NCBI RefSeq assembly: GCF_019511525.1
Contig: NZ_JAEUAT010000002.1
Coordinates: 248,001 to 312,000 of the forward strand
DNA: 64,000 nt
Direction: 5' to 3'
Source of the DNA: Rhizobium cauense
Lineage (GTDB): Bacteria; Pseudomonadota; Alphaproteobacteria; Rhizobiales; Rhizobiaceae
The notes under the pieces were generated by a model. That model saw nothing but the letters and a program-made list of their open reading frames with translations. It did no database searches and had not been told where the DNA came from. Below, piece after piece: positions 29,798-39,624 of the stretch. Both the position numbers and the translations under genes were made by a program. Positions within the stretch are counted from its first letter, which is position 1, and each line of letters starts with the position of its first letter.

Positions 29798-30844
29798 GTG
29801 ATCAGAATTTCTATCGACCTCATGGGTGGCGACCATGGCCCCCAGGTTGTCATCCCCGGCGCCGCTAAGGCACTGGAAAGACATCCCGATATTTCCTTCG
29901 TGATGTATGGTTTGAAGGAACAGTGCGAGCCGGTTCTCGACAAGTTTCCGAAGCTTAAGGAAAAGACTGTCTTCCACGATTGCGAGCTGGCCGTCCGCAT
30001 GGACGAGAAGCCGAGCCAGGCGCTTCGCCGCGGTCGCTATGTCTCCACCATGTGGCGGACAATCGAGGCAGTGAAGACGAAGGAAGCTGACGTCGCCGTG
30101 TCAGCGGGCAATACCGGCGCCCTTATGGCGATGGCCAAGTTCTGTTTGCGCACGATGGCCAATATCGAGCGACCGGCGATCGCCGCCATCTGGCCGACGT
30201 TGAAGGGCGAGAGCATCGTCCTTGATGTCGGCGCAACGATCGGCGCGGATTCGCAGCAGTTGATGGATTTTGCCCTTATGGGTGGGGCAATGGCTCGCGC
30301 GCTGTTTGAGATCGAGCGTCCGACGGTCGGTTTGCTGAATGTCGGTGTCGAAGAGATCAAGGGACAGGAAGAGGTTAAGGAAGCGGGACGCCTGCTTCGC
30401 GAAGCAAACATCGACTCGCTCGAGTACTATGGCTTCGTCGAAGGCAACGACCTGGGGAAGGGGACCGTCGACGTCGTGGTGACCGAAGGTTTCTCCGGCA
30501 ATATTGCGTTGAAGGCGGCCGAAGGTACGGCGCGGCAGATCGGTGAGTATCTGCGTGCTGCAATGTCGCGCACGCTGCTTGCCAAGATCGGCTACTTTTT
30601 CGCCAAGGGCGCATTCGACATGCTGCGCGAAAAGATGGATCCGAGCCGCGTCAACGGCGGCGTCTTCCTGGGCCTCAACGGCGTTGTCATCAAGAGCCAT
30701 GGCGGCGCTAACGCCGAAGGCATCTCTGCCGCCATCGAGGTTGGCTACGACATGGCCAAGAATGGCCTCAATCAGAAAATAGAAAACGATCTGCAGAAGT
30801 ATCATGCCAAGCGGCTGCCCCCGATCGGGCCGGAAGCCGCATGA
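29798..30844 (+). CDS. plsX: phosphate acyltransferase PlsX
   Basis: A 348-residue peripheral membrane enzyme converting acyl-ACP to acyl-phosphate at the start of phospholipid synthesis. It begins with [12 protein letters not shown] and has [12 protein letters not shown] and [20 protein letters not shown]. The start is GTG. A TTTCGCC / GGCGAAA hairpin (29759-29779) lies just before the ribosome binding site AAGGA. fabH starts 19 bp after. Confidence 0.97.
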   Translation: MIRISIDLMGGDHGPQVVIPGAAKALERHPDISFVMYGLKEQCEPVLDKFPKLKEKTVFHDCELAVRMDEKPSQALRRGRYVSTMWRTIEAVKTKEADVAVSAGNTGALMAMAKFCLRTMANIERPAIAAIWPTLKGESIVLDVGATIGADSQQLMDFALMGGAMARALFEIERPTVGLLNVGVEEIKGQEEVKEAGRLLREANIDSLEYYGFVEGNDLGKGTVDVVVTEGFSGNIALKAAEGTARQIGEYLRAAMSRTLLAKIGYFFAKGAFDMLREKMDPSRVNGGVFLGLNGVVIKSHGGANAEGISAAIEVGYDMAKNGLNQKIENDLQKYHAKRLPPIGPEAA

Positions 30845-30863
30845 GCGACGGGGTTTAAGCAAT

Positions 30864-31835
30864 ATGATCCGTTCAGTTGTTCGTGGGTTCGGAGCCGCAC
30901 TTCCGAAACGCGTTATGACCAATCGCGACATGGAAGATGTCGTGGACACATCGGACGAATGGATTGTCCAGCGCACGGGCATTCGTCAGCGCTACATCGC
31001 CGGCGAGGGCGAAACGACGTCGTCGCTCGGTGAGGCCGCAGCGCGCGCTGCGCTCGACAGGGCTGGTCTGACGCCGGCCGATATCGATCTGATCATCTGT
31101 GCCACCTCGACGCCTGACAACACGTTTCCGGCGACCGCAGTCAATATCCAGAGCCGGCTGGGGATGCATCACGGTTTTGCCTTCGACGTGCAGGCCGTTT
31201 GCACCGGCTTTGTTTACGCGGTGACGACGGCCGACGCCTACATCAGGGGCGGCCTTGCCAAGCGCGTGCTGGTGATCGGTGCCGAGACCTTCTCGCGGAT
31301 CCTGGACTGGAACGACCGCACCACCTGCGTGCTCTTCGGCGACGGCGCTGGTGCGATCGTGTTGGAGGCAGCGGAAGGTGAGGGTACCACTGCGGATCGC
31401 GGCGTGCTGACAGCGCATCTGCGCTCCGACGGCTCCCACAAGGAAAAGCTCTACGTGGATGGCGGTCCCTCGACGACCGGCACTGTCGGCAAACTGCGCA
31501 TGGAAGGCCGCGAAGTCTTCAAATATGCCGTCGGCATGATCACCGACGTGATTCAGGCTGCGTTTGACGCCACAGGCACCACGCCTGACGATCTCGACTG
31601 GCTCGTACCGCATCAGGCCAATCGTCGCATCATCGACGGCTCCGCCAAGAAGTTGCATATTGCTCCGGAGAAGGTAGTCGTTACGGTTGATCTGCACGGC
31701 AACACCTCTGCCGCCTCGATTCCGCTCGCGCTGGCAACAGCCGCTGGCGACGGCAGGATCAAGGAAGGCGATCTGGTGATGCTCGAAGCGATGGGCGGTG
31801 GCTTCACCTGGGGCGCGGCACTCCTGCGCTGGTAA
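30864..31835 (+). CDS. fabH: 3-oxoacyl-ACP synthase III
   Basis: A 323-residue ketoacyl-ACP synthase that starts fatty acid elongation from acetyl-CoA and malonyl-ACP. The catalytic triad is intact: Cys113 ([10 protein letters not shown]), His250 (VPHQANRRI) and Asn280 (LHGNTSAAS). The start [10 protein letters not shown] at 30864 matches the family; an in-frame extension to 30804 overlaps plsX. It is in the plsX-fabH unit. Confidence 0.97.
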   Translation: MIRSVVRGFGAALPKRVMTNRDMEDVVDTSDEWIVQRTGIRQRYIAGEGETTSSLGEAAARAALDRAGLTPADIDLIICATSTPDNTFPATAVNIQSRLGMHHGFAFDVQAVCTGFVYAVTTADAYIRGGLAKRVLVIGAETFSRILDWNDRTTCVLFGDGAGAIVLEAAEGEGTTADRGVLTAHLRSDGSHKEKLYVDGGPSTTGTVGKLRMEGREVFKYAVGMITDVIQAAFDATGTTPDDLDWLVPHQANRRIIDGSAKKLHIAPEKVVVTVDLHGNTSAASIPLALATAAGDGRIKEGDLVMLEAMGGGFTWGAALLRW

Positions 31836-31942
31836 CCCGAAAATCCAAAAAACTACCGACGAACAAGAGCTTGACCGTGAGGCGCAAGACAAATACTCTT
31901 TGTTCGCTTTCATAATATAATTGGCAAATGGGCGGGGAAACC

Positions 31943-32281
31943 ATGACCGGAAAGACAGTGACGCGAGCAGACCTGGCGGAGTCGGTTTTTCGCAAGGTCG
32001 GTCTTTCGAGAACCGAATCTGCCGAGCTCGTGGAAACTGTTATTGACGAGATTTGTAACGCGATTGTTCGCGGCGAAACCGTCAAGCTGTCGTCCTTCGC
32101 AACGTTCCAGGTGCGCGACAAGAATGAGCGCATTGGCCGCAATCCGAAGACTGGCGAGGAAGTGCCGATCTCTCCCCGTCGCGTCATGACCTTCAAGGCG
32201 TCGAATGTCCTGAAGACCCGGATTCTGAAAGCGCACACTCTACGCAAGACCAAGCTGAAAGCCGCCAATCCGGCTTCCTGA
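31943..32281 (+). CDS. ihfA: integration host factor alpha subunit
   Basis: A 112-residue DNA-bending protein. The family opening [18 protein letters not shown] is followed by the beta-arm region [23 protein letters not shown] with the intercalating Pro. The ATG at 31943 follows GGGGA; an ATG at 31928 would add five residues not seen in the family. It lies 107 bp after fabH and may have its own promoter. Confidence 0.95.
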   Translation: MTGKTVTRADLAESVFRKVGLSRTESAELVETVIDEICNAIVRGETVKLSSFATFQVRDKNERIGRNPKTGEEVPISPRRVMTFKASNVLKTRILKAHTLRKTKLKAANPAS

Positions 32282-32499
32282 GCGAGCGAGAAAGCAGGGA
32301 ACTGCTCTCTGCTTCGATGGCGACAACGTCCAACATTCACTGAACGATCTGTGCGATACTCAAGACGTGACTTGAATTCGCGGCGTCAAACCGTTGAAAT
32401 ATGATGAGTCGCGGCTAAGTCTGGTGTTCGTGAGATGTAGCTGCGCCTTATCAGCCGAACGGACGCGCGGCACGCCCCAAGACCGCGTAGGGAGTAAGG

Positions 32500-33042
32500 A
32501 TGTTGGATAAGAGCCCCGATGCTTTCCGCACCATCAGCGAGGTAGCGGACGACCTAGACCTTCCACAACACGTCTTGCGCTTCTGGGAAACGCGGTTTCC
32601 GCAGATCAAGCCGATGAAACGCGGCGGCGGCCGACGTTACTACAGGCCCGAGGATATCGATCTCCTGAAGGGCATTCGCCACCTGCTCTATGATCATGGC
32701 TATACGATCAAGGGTGTGCAGAAGCTTCTGAAGACCAATGGCAACAAATTCGTCATCGCGATCGGACACGGTGACCTTGCCAGCGTCCAGGCGCTGACAG
32801 GCGGCCAGCAGGATGGCGCCGATTCTGCCGAACCCCGGGTCGGAATGTCCGATGAGGATCAGGTCGTCGGTCGCGCGAAACCGCCGATCACGCGCCGTTT
32901 CTTCAACTTTGGTGGTGGCGATGAAGACTCTCCCGAAGTTTCGATCGGCAAATCGAGCGTCGGCAAGGAGGATCGGGCGCTTCTTCAGGAAGCACTCTAC
33001 GATCTCCTCGAATGCAAGCGCCTGTTGGATCAGGTTCGTTGA
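32500..33042 (+). CDS. MerR-family regulator
   Basis: A 180-residue regulator. The N-terminal MerR helix-turn-helix (about 8-75) has [27 protein letters not shown] and [17 protein letters not shown]. The C-terminal half is low in recognised motifs and has no effector cysteines, so it is not a metal sensor. A MerR gene after ihfA is conserved in Rhizobiales; targets are unknown. AAGGA precedes the ATG. Confidence 0.9.
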   Translation: MLDKSPDAFRTISEVADDLDLPQHVLRFWETRFPQIKPMKRGGGRRYYRPEDIDLLKGIRHLLYDHGYTIKGVQKLLKTNGNKFVIAIGHGDLASVQALTGGQQDGADSAEPRVGMSDEDQVVGRAKPPITRRFFNFGGGDEDSPEVSIGKSSVGKEDRALLQEALYDLLECKRLLDQVR

Positions 33043-33163
33043 TCTTGCTTCTCGGCGCGGCTCGGTGATTTAACCTCATCTTCGTCGGTCGTGCGGAGTG
33101 GCCTTTGTTGGGCGCACGTGCGCGGCACCGAGCTCGAAACCAGTCAGTACCAAGGAAATCCTC

Positions 33164-33829
33164 GTGACCGCGTCTCATTCTGTCCCCGGCAAATTCTATG
33201 ACGCCTTCCTGTTCGATATGGACGGCACACTCTTGAACTCGATTGCGGTGGTTGAGCGGGTCTGGAGCGAGTGGGCCGTACGATACGGATTCGAGCCGGA
33301 AGTTTTTCTAAAGACCATTCACGGCATTCGGGCTTCCGACGTCATTCGCCAACTGGCGTTGCCAGGCGTCGATCCCGAGCACGAGGCAAGGCAGTTGCTG
33401 AAGGAGGAGATGGAGGATGTTGGAGGGATTGTCGCGATTCCCGGCGCCGTCGATTTCCTGAACAGCATTGCGCCGGAAAGGTGGGCGATCGTGACGTCGG
33501 CACCAATCGAACTCGCCAGGCGCCGAATGGCAGCGGCTGGCATTCCGACGCCTGTCGCGATGGTGAGCGGTGAAGAAGTGGCAGCCGGAAAGCCGAGTCC
33601 GGAATGCTACTTGCTCGGTGCCAAGCGCCTCGGCGTCGATCCGACGAAATGTCTGGTGTTCGAAGACGCCGTTGCGGGAATACTCGCAGGGGAGGCGGCG
33701 GGCGCCGATGTGACCGTCATTACGGAAACGCACACGACGCCCTTCGAGACGCCGCACTTCTCGATTTCTGACTATCGAGGTTGGCGGGTAGAAACCGACG
33801 CCAATGGTCGGATTGCGCTGGTCCGATAG
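33164..33829 (+). CDS. HAD-superfamily hydrolase (phosphoglycolate/sugar phosphatase-like)
   Basis: A 221-residue phosphatase. HAD motif I is FLFDMDGTLLNS (nucleophile Asp about 18), motif II is IVTSAP, motif III is GKPSPECYLLG and motif IV is CLVFEDAVAGI. The cap insertion suits small phosphosugars. The start is GTG 33164 with AAGGAAA 5 nt upstream. It converges on the zinc-ribbon gene with only 5 bp between stops. Confidence 0.9.
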   Translation: MTASHSVPGKFYDAFLFDMDGTLLNSIAVVERVWSEWAVRYGFEPEVFLKTIHGIRASDVIRQLALPGVDPEHEARQLLKEEMEDVGGIVAIPGAVDFLNSIAPERWAIVTSAPIELARRRMAAAGIPTPVAMVSGEEVAAGKPSPECYLLGAKRLGVDPTKCLVFEDAVAGILAGEAAGADVTVITETHTTPFETPHFSISDYRGWRVETDANGRIALVR

Positions 33830-33834
33830 GGTCG

Positions 33835-34047
33835 TTACTGCTTGCGCGGTTGCGGTGCCCTGCGCTGCTGCATAATCTGCTTCCTCATGCGGTCAAAGGC
33901 GGCATTCATCTTCGCCTTGACCGAACCGAATGTTCCGAGTTCGTGCCCGCAGGTGAAGCAGGTCAGGATATCGGTGTCGAGTGGTTCAGGCCGCTCGAAC
34001 TTCATTCGGGTGTTCCGGCACTTCGGGCAGGGGATCTCGATCTGCAT
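33835..34047 (-). CDS. small zinc-ribbon protein
   Basis: A 70-residue protein with CPKC (about residues 7-10) and CFTC (about 30-33), a classic four-Cys zinc ribbon. A basic tail rich in Arg/Gln/Lys follows (KQIMQQRRAPQPRKQ). This could bind nucleic acid. The start MQIEIPCPKC places the ribbon at the N-terminus; an upstream in-frame extension to 34200 has poor codon use. Function unknown. Confidence 0.7.
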   Translation of the reverse strand: MQIEIPCPKCRNTRMKFERPEPLDTDILTCFTCGHELGTFGSVKAKMNAAFDRMRKQIMQQRRAPQPRKQ

Positions 34048-34258
34048 GTTTTGGTCCAAATTCCTGTGTTTCGCATGTCCCTTATTCGCGCAGGACGCAT
34101 CGAGCAAGCACTTTTGATCGAAAGCGCGGACTCCAAGTTTCCGGACCATCATTGAGCAAAGCACCCTCGAGATTGCGGTGGCGTCACTAGTATCTCGCAA
34201 ACGGGGTCAGTCCTTCATCGCGTTGCTGGTTTTTTATTTGGAAGCCGGCAATTTCCCC

Positions 34259-34286
34259 CTTGCGCTCCTGAACCCTATTTCATAAA
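34259..34286 (+). promoter_or_regulatory. promoter of tRNA-Pro
   Basis: CTTGCG, 16 bp, CATAAA, ending 23 bp before the tRNA. It matches the rhizobial housekeeping pattern CTTGAC-N17-CTATAT in part and resembles the tuf and tRNA-Trp promoters in this window. Confidence 0.5.
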
Positions 34287-34309
34287 GGAAACAGGCCGTT
34301 TCGGCAGGT

Positions 34310-34386
<77 letters not shown>

Positions 34387-34625
34387 TTTTAAAAGATAAC
34401 TTTCGGCACCCCCAGCAAGCCGGAAGTCCTCTCACCAGATAGAATTTTCCAGATGTAAGAGCGACGTCGTATTGCTGTGGCTTAGGCTTCGCGCATGTAT
34501 TTCCGTCGTCATCCGACGGCTGCTATAGATCAGTCGGAATATCGCTGTTCGGAAATTCGGCGTCACATCTCGAATAATGCTCCGTTTTGTGTAATATAGA
34601 GCCATAAAGTATTGGCGGACGACGC

Positions 34626-34841
34626 ATGGCTGAGCGCGAAACGGGCGAAACATGTCGAGAATCTCTATCGGAGGCCTTCGAGCATCTGGTGGAAAGCGCT
34701 GTGTCGTCGGGTTGGCCGGAGCATGACGTCGCATTGGTACTGACTGACCTGGTTGAGGCCTATGTTGCCAAAGTGAGCGCCATGATCATCATCGAAGGGT
34801 CGCTCGAGTCACAGTTTGCTCTCGACCGGCTAAAGAACTGA
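34626..34841 (+). CDS. small protein of unknown function
   Basis: A 71-residue acidic, mainly helical protein without signal peptide. Features: ESLSEAFEHLVESAVSSGWP and DVALVLTDLVEAYVAKV. No recognised domain. It is the first gene beyond tRNA-Pro, in front of further tiny frames. Codon use looks genuine; family unknown. Confidence 0.55.
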   Translation: MAERETGETCRESLSEAFEHLVESAVSSGWPEHDVALVLTDLVEAYVAKVSAMIIIEGSLESQFALDRLKN

Positions 34842-34890
34842 CGCCTGTTTCGCGGCGATCGGTCGGCTTGTCGGTCCGCCGTTCACAGAA

Positions 34891-35049
34891 ATGTTTCCGT
34901 CCGAAATGTTGGTTGAAAAATCTGCGGTGCGCGCGCATAGTGACCGCATCGTCGGCTATGGATGGGCGGCCGATGACATTGATGTGCTTGTATTGGTAGC
35001 CCAGCGGGACCTGTGGCGTGATGCTCAAATCCCCAGTTCTTCCACGTGA
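34891..35049 (+). CDS. possible tiny ORF
   Basis: A 52-codon frame from ATG 34891 to TGA 35047, containing RIVGYGWAADDIDVLVLVAQ. It overlaps the next small ORF by about 29 bp in another frame. There is no clear ribosome binding site. It may be a short protein or a decayed fragment; evidence is weak. Confidence 0.25.
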   Translation: MFPSEMLVEKSAVRAHSDRIVGYGWAADDIDVLVLVAQRDLWRDAQIPSSST

Positions 35050-35233
35050 CTTGCCGCTTTTCTCGGATGATCTCGATCTTCTGTCGGACGTTCTTGACGA
35101 CGTCTGCAAGGCGAGGGGCCTCGGGCGAAACACATCGGCGGCAGAAGCCATTGCCGCACTGCTGATCCAACTCTACCGACAAGGCGTGAAGGATCACATC
35201 AAACTCGCCGCTCTCGCAAAGGCCTATCTGTAA
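35021..35233 (+). CDS. small protein of unknown function
   Basis: A 70-residue helical protein (DDLDLLSDVLDDVCKARGL then AAEAIAALLIQLYRQGVKDH). No signal peptide and no recognised domain. The ATG at 35018 is an alternative start one codon earlier. It is convergent with the XRE gene, 25 bp away. Confidence 0.5.
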   Translation: MLKSPVLPRDLPLFSDDLDLLSDVLDDVCKARGLGRNTSAAEAIAALLIQLYRQGVKDHIKLAALAKAYL

Positions 35234-35258
35234 GTCCGGACGCCACCAAACGGTGGGA

Positions 35259-35552
35259 TTAGCCGTCGTTTGCTGCGTTGAGGTTTTCTGGGCGGATCCC
35301 TTCATCAACGCCGGTGCGCGCTTTCAGCCTGACGCCGGGTCCGCCCTCGTCATGATTGCCGCTGGCGATGAAGATGATCCCCGCCGCCTCAAGCGCCTGT
35401 TTGACCGCCAGAAGGGCGTGCGCTTCGCCTTCCTGTTCGTCGCGTTCCATCGTTTCTATGGTGGCAGCGGGCACACCGGATGCGGTTGCCAGTTGCTCGA
35501 TGCTCATTCCGGTCATTGCGCGCGCGCCGCGGATTTGTGTCGATGTGATCAT
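35259..35552 (-). CDS. small XRE-family regulator at the end of the polysaccharide operon
   Basis: A 97-residue DNA-binding protein. The Cro/CI-type helix-turn-helix occupies residues 5-60 (QIRGARAMTGMSIEQLATASG then VPAATIETMER). A short segment GGPGVRLKAR, typical of small rhizobial XRE proteins, follows. The ATG lies 3 nt after the stop of the Wzy-like gene and no ribosome binding site is seen. Translation is therefore probably by reinitiation from the polysaccharide mRNA. It may autoregulate the operon; that is inference. Confidence 0.82.
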   Translation of the reverse strand: MITSTQIRGARAMTGMSIEQLATASGVPAATIETMERDEQEGEAHALLAVKQALEAAGIIFIASGNHDEGGPGVRLKARTGVDEGIRPENLNAANDG

Positions 35553-35555
35553 GAA

Positions 35556-36836
35556 TCAAAGTCTAGCGCGCCGGTGATTGTTCGCAAGACCCATCGGTGA
35601 CACTTGCACGACATGCTTGCGTATGTGGCGCGCTTCCAGCGCGGCGCAGCCCCAGACTACGCCGAACAGCAGGTAGACATGCCGCCAGTGATCGATATCG
35701 ATGACGTTGCCAATCGCTGCATGCCCCAGCACGCCGATCCAGGCGATCATGAGGTAGGGTTGCCAAGGACGATCCTTAAGCAGATTTTTGAACCCGAGGT
35801 AGATCGTCCAGCAGAACATTGCGACATAGCTTACGAAGCCGAGCCAGCCGTAGCTCGTCAGTGACTTCAGCCATACGTTATGCTCATCCTCCAGAAACAT
35901 TGTGCCGAAGACCAGCGGGCCGATCCCGAGCGGTCGCTCCATCATCATCGTGAAGCCGATACGGTGGCGTTCGAAGCGACCGAGGTGCTCTCCATCATAT
36001 TGCTGGACCAGTTGGGCGCGGGCGGAGAAAAGTGCGCTTACTTTCGGAAACTGCAGGGCAACGACGAGCGAGGCGACCATGAGCATGATTGCCGCGAGCG
36101 ACAGCGTGAGGATCCGCAGGCGAAACGCGCCGTTGCGCTCCTTTAGCAGCATGCAGAATATCAGCAGGCAGATGCCGAGAAGAAAGAGCCCCCAGGCCGC
36201 GCGGGAAAAGGACAGAAACACGCCGAGCGCGAGGATCAACAGTGCAAAAGCCTTGATCGGTGTTGTCTTCAAGTTGCCGACGAGAATGCCGTGAACGAGA
36301 TAGAGGGAGGGTGGCACGAGGAAGGGCCCGAAGACGTTTGGATCCTGGAATGCGCCCTTGGCGCGGTCGTAGAGCGTGAAGACCTCGGCCCCCGGGAATG
36401 CATGGAAATAGCCCAAAATTCCAAGCAGCGATGTGATGACGGCGGCAAACACCCAGGCATTGAAGATGAGAGGCAGACGGCGATGACTTTCCTCGATGAT
36501 CGCAGCATAGAAAATGGCCGTCAGCGCGAGGAAGGTCGAGACGGCGACGTACATCGGGCCGGTATCGAGATCCTTCAACTGCGTCAGCGAGAGTATTCCG
36601 CCAACGTTGAAGGCAAGGAGCAGCGCCAGAAGTGGCGCAGTGAACCGAGAAATTCTGAGGCCGAGGATGAACCAGATGCCAAGCAGTGCAGCCAACCACA
36701 GCTCGTAGGGGGCAGGCTCGTCGATCACGAAGCCGGAAAGAAAGACCCCGAAGGCGACCATCGCCGAGCCGATCAGGCGCAACGTTGCCCGCTGCGGATG
36801 GGCTACGCGCGGGTGTGTCGCCTCGATCGCGCTCAA
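35556..36836 (-). CDS. O-antigen ligase / Wzy-like polymerase
   Basis: A 426-residue membrane protein with about 10-12 helices and one large periplasmic loop (about 230-310). The loop has GRFERHRIGFTMMMERPLGIGP and FLEDEHNVWLKSL, the DEHN...L pattern common in O-antigen ligase and Wzy proteins. It should join lipid-linked sugar repeats. The start codon is TTG and overlaps the stop of the upstream priming transferase by two bases (TTGA), so the pair is translationally coupled. Confidence 0.88.
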   Translation of the reverse strand: MSAIEATHPRVAHPQRATLRLIGSAMVAFGVFLSGFVIDEPAPYELWLAALLGIWFILGLRISRFTAPLLALLLAFNVGGILSLTQLKDLDTGPMYVAVSTFLALTAIFYAAIIEESHRRLPLIFNAWVFAAVITSLLGILGYFHAFPGAEVFTLYDRAKGAFQDPNVFGPFLVPPSLYLVHGILVGNLKTTPIKAFALLILALGVFLSFSRAAWGLFLLGICLLIFCMLLKERNGAFRLRILTLSLAAIMLMVASLVVALQFPKVSALFSARAQLVQQYDGEHLGRFERHRIGFTMMMERPLGIGPLVFGTMFLEDEHNVWLKSLTSYGWLGFVSYVAMFCWTIYLGFKNLLKDRPWQPYLMIAWIGVLGHAAIGNVIDIDHWRHVYLLFGVVWGCAALEARHIRKHVVQVSPMGLANNHRRARL

Positions 36837-38392
36837 TAGGCGTTTTCCGTATTCAGGAGGCGGAACGGCGTGAGGAACAGGATCTTCAGATCAAACCACA
36901 GCGACCAGTTTTCGATGTAATAGAGATCGTAGGCGGTCCGGAACTTGATCTTGTCGTCGTGGTCGACCTCTCCGCGCCAGCCGTTGATCTGGGCCCAGCC
37001 AGTCACCCCTGGCTTGACGCGATGGCGGGCGAAGTAACCTTCGACAACCTCGCCAAAGGGGCGATCCTTCGCCTGGGCAAGAATGGCGTGTGGGCGAGGG
37101 CCGACCAGTGAAAGGTCGCCCGTCAAGACGTTGAAAAGCTGCGGCAGTTCGTCGATCGAACTCTTGCGGATGAAACGCCCGACCGCGGTGACACGAGGAT
37201 CGCCCTTGGTGACTGCGGCGCGACCAGTCGGATCGCCCTTGTCGGCATACATCGAGCGAAACTTGAAGATGTTGATGATCTCGTTGTTGAAGCCGTGGCG
37301 TTTCTGCCTGAAGAAGACCGGCCCCTTCGAGGTCAGCTTGATGGCGATCGTGGTGGCCAGCATGATCGGCCAGAGAAGCGCCAGCGCAAGCAACGTGAAG
37401 ACGATGTCGAAGCAGCGCTTGGCGACAGAATCCCAGTCTCGGATCGGCTTGTTGAAGATGTCGAGCATCGGGACAGAGCCGATGCGCGAGTAGGCGCGCG
37501 GCCGAAAACGCAGGCGGTTTGCATGGGCGGCGAGGCGGATATCGACTGGCAGGACCCAAAGTTTCTTGAGTAGCTGCAGGATGCGTGCCTCCGCGCTTAG
37601 AGGCAGGGAAATGATCAGCATGTCGATGCGCGTGATGCGGACGAACTCGACCAGTTCCGCGATCGTTCCGAGCTTCGGATAGCCGGCAACCATGATTGGT
37701 GAGCGTTTTTCGCCGCGGTCGTCGAAGATGCCGCAGATCCGGATATCATTGTCGACTTGCTGCTCGAGAACTCGGATAAGATCCTTGGCCGGCTGCCCAC
37801 CACCGACGATCACGGCGCGACGCTCCATGACGCCGTTGCGCGACCAGTTGCGGATGCCATAAGCGATCAGGCAGCGAGCTGCGAGCAGGAAGACTGCCCC
37901 GGCGACGAACCAGATTGTGTATCCCTGCGCCTGTAAACACCCGACGTTGCCGGAGAGCGCGCCCACCGCGGTGACGCCTAGAAACACCGAAGTCCATACG
38001 CCGAGGACGCGCGGCAGCAGGCGCGCACGGGCACGAAGGGCAGGGATGGAGTAGGTGTCGGCGGTCTGCAACACAACGACGAGGAGAACGGCAACGATTG
38101 CCGCAGTGATAGCCCGTGCCGAAAGGGTCTCTGTTCCAGTCGCGGGCCATAAGGCGAATGCAAGCAACCCGATCAGGAACTGCGAAGCAAACTCGAAAAG
38201 GCGGAGTTGGCCGATGATGATGGCTGGCGAGCGGTTTCCGGCACTGAATTGCTCTGCGATCTGTCGCGCATAGCTATTGATCGGCTGCGGCTGGGTGTTC
38301 TCCTCCGCGTTCTCGCCACGCAAATTGATGTCCGAGACCTGTTTGCGCAGCGCTTCCAGGTCGAACTGATCGCTTTTCTCTGCCTTGTTCAT
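36833..38392 (-). CDS. polyprenyl-phosphate sugar-1-phosphate transferase (priming enzyme)
   Basis: A 519-residue PHPT-family enzyme of the WbaP/ExoY type that places the first sugar on undecaprenyl phosphate. The N-terminal half has about four to five membrane helices and a CoA-binding-like domain (AVIVGGGQPAKDLIRVLE). The C-terminal catalytic domain has KRCFDIVFTLLAL, GPVFFRQKRHGFN, FKFRSMYAD and a DELPQLFNVLTGDLSLVGPRP block. The ATG at 38392 is preferred; a GTG at 38419 would add nine residues. It follows the GT4 gene after 56 bp. Confidence 0.92.
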   Translation of the reverse strand: MNKAEKSDQFDLEALRKQVSDINLRGENAEENTQPQPINSYARQIAEQFSAGNRSPAIIIGQLRLFEFASQFLIGLLAFALWPATGTETLSARAITAAIVAVLLVVVLQTADTYSIPALRARARLLPRVLGVWTSVFLGVTAVGALSGNVGCLQAQGYTIWFVAGAVFLLAARCLIAYGIRNWSRNGVMERRAVIVGGGQPAKDLIRVLEQQVDNDIRICGIFDDRGEKRSPIMVAGYPKLGTIAELVEFVRITRIDMLIISLPLSAEARILQLLKKLWVLPVDIRLAAHANRLRFRPRAYSRIGSVPMLDIFNKPIRDWDSVAKRCFDIVFTLLALALLWPIMLATTIAIKLTSKGPVFFRQKRHGFNNEIINIFKFRSMYADKGDPTGRAAVTKGDPRVTAVGRFIRKSSIDELPQLFNVLTGDLSLVGPRPHAILAQAKDRPFGEVVEGYFARHRVKPGVTGWAQINGWRGEVDHDDKIKFRTAYDLYYIENWSLWFDLKILFLTPFRLLNTENAY

Positions 38393-38448
38393 GAGGCTAC
38401 CGCCGCTGGTTGTCTGCACGGCAATAACAGAAAGCCCCTAAGAAACTT

Positions 38449-39618
38449 TTACGAAGCAGTCGCAATAGCTTGCCCGGATTGGGCATCCAGCAGGTCGTGG
38501 TACAATTTCAGGACATCGTTGGCCATGACGGGGGCTGAGAAGACCGACTTGACGCGTTCAATCGTCGGCATGGCCGCATCATGCCAGCCAGCGACACCGA
38601 TTGCATCCGCCATGACCCGAGCCAGGTCGTCAGGATCTTCCGGGTTGGCAAGGGCAGGGCTGTCCTTTCCCAGTGCCTCGGGTATTCCGCCAACGCGCGT
38701 CGCGATGATCGTCTTGCCAGCGCCCAGGCCCTCGAGCACAATATAAGGCATGGCCTCCGCGCGCGATGGCACGACCAGGTTTTGAGACATCGCAAACGCC
38801 TGCTGCACGCGCATCGCCGGTAGCATGCTGATACGCTTTGCCAAGCCGCGCTCGATCATCATATCCCGGTACTTGTCGCGCTCCGGCCCGTCGCCGACCA
38901 TGACGGCCGACAGCGGGCGACCGAGAATTCGTTCTGCCTTGGCGAAGGCTTCTATAAAGAGATCGGGACCCTTAAGGTCCCGCAGCATGCCGACATAGAT
39001 GTAGTGCACCGCATCGGAACGCGTGGGGATGAGCTCGAAGTCGCGCTCGGCGATGCCGTTGTAGATCAGCCGCGTCTCCGTTCGCGGTCGCCCGACCTTC
39101 TTGGTGTAGGCATCGCGCTCGTACTCGCAGATAAAAACGAGACCGTCCGTAAAGTATTCCTGCAGACGCTCCATGCGAAGCACGAACTGGCCGACAACGG
39201 ACCTGCGGGAATAGTGCAGGCTTCCGCCATGCGCAGTATAGAGGCGGGCTACCCGATACCTGTTCACCCGCAGGGCTGAGCCGACAAGTCGCGCGAGCAC
39301 GCCGCCTTTGGCGCCGTGACCGTGCAGCACATCCGGCCGCAAACTTTTGATGTTCTTGTAGGTGTCCCAGATGACACCGATATCGGAGAGGCTGACATGC
39401 CGCCGCATTGGCACGCGGGTCAGTCCCATTGCCAGGAAAGGGCGAATGTCGTCGAACAGGCTGTCCTCGTACTCGCCGCCCGTGGAGCTGTCACAAAGAA
39501 TGCCGACCTCGTGCCCCGCCTTGCTGTGCTCCAGCACCAGATCACGCACGTGGCGAAAAATTCCGCCGACTGGCGATCTGAAGCAATGGATGATGCGAAG
39601 GGGACGCTGTGTGGTCAT
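38449..39618 (-). CDS. GT4-family glycosyltransferase
   Basis: A 389-residue GT-B glycosyltransferase. The N-terminal domain contains a GGIFRHVRDLVLEHSKAGHEV loop, and the C-terminal domain carries the GT4 signature: YVGMLRDLKGPDLFIEAF, MVGDGPERDKY and the E-x7-E type PSRAEAMPYIVLEGLGAG. It is the only non-priming glycosyltransferase in the locus. It starts 6 bp after the export lipoprotein stop. Confidence 0.9.
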   Translation of the reverse strand: MTTQRPLRIIHCFRSPVGGIFRHVRDLVLEHSKAGHEVGILCDSSTGGEYEDSLFDDIRPFLAMGLTRVPMRRHVSLSDIGVIWDTYKNIKSLRPDVLHGHGAKGGVLARLVGSALRVNRYRVARLYTAHGGSLHYSRRSVVGQFVLRMERLQEYFTDGLVFICEYERDAYTKKVGRPRTETRLIYNGIAERDFELIPTRSDAVHYIYVGMLRDLKGPDLFIEAFAKAERILGRPLSAVMVGDGPERDKYRDMMIERGLAKRISMLPAMRVQQAFAMSQNLVVPSRAEAMPYIVLEGLGAGKTIIATRVGGIPEALGKDSPALANPEDPDDLARVMADAIGVAGWHDAAMPTIERVKSVFSAPVMANDVLKLYHDLLDAQSGQAIATAS

Positions 39619-39624
39619 CTGCGA

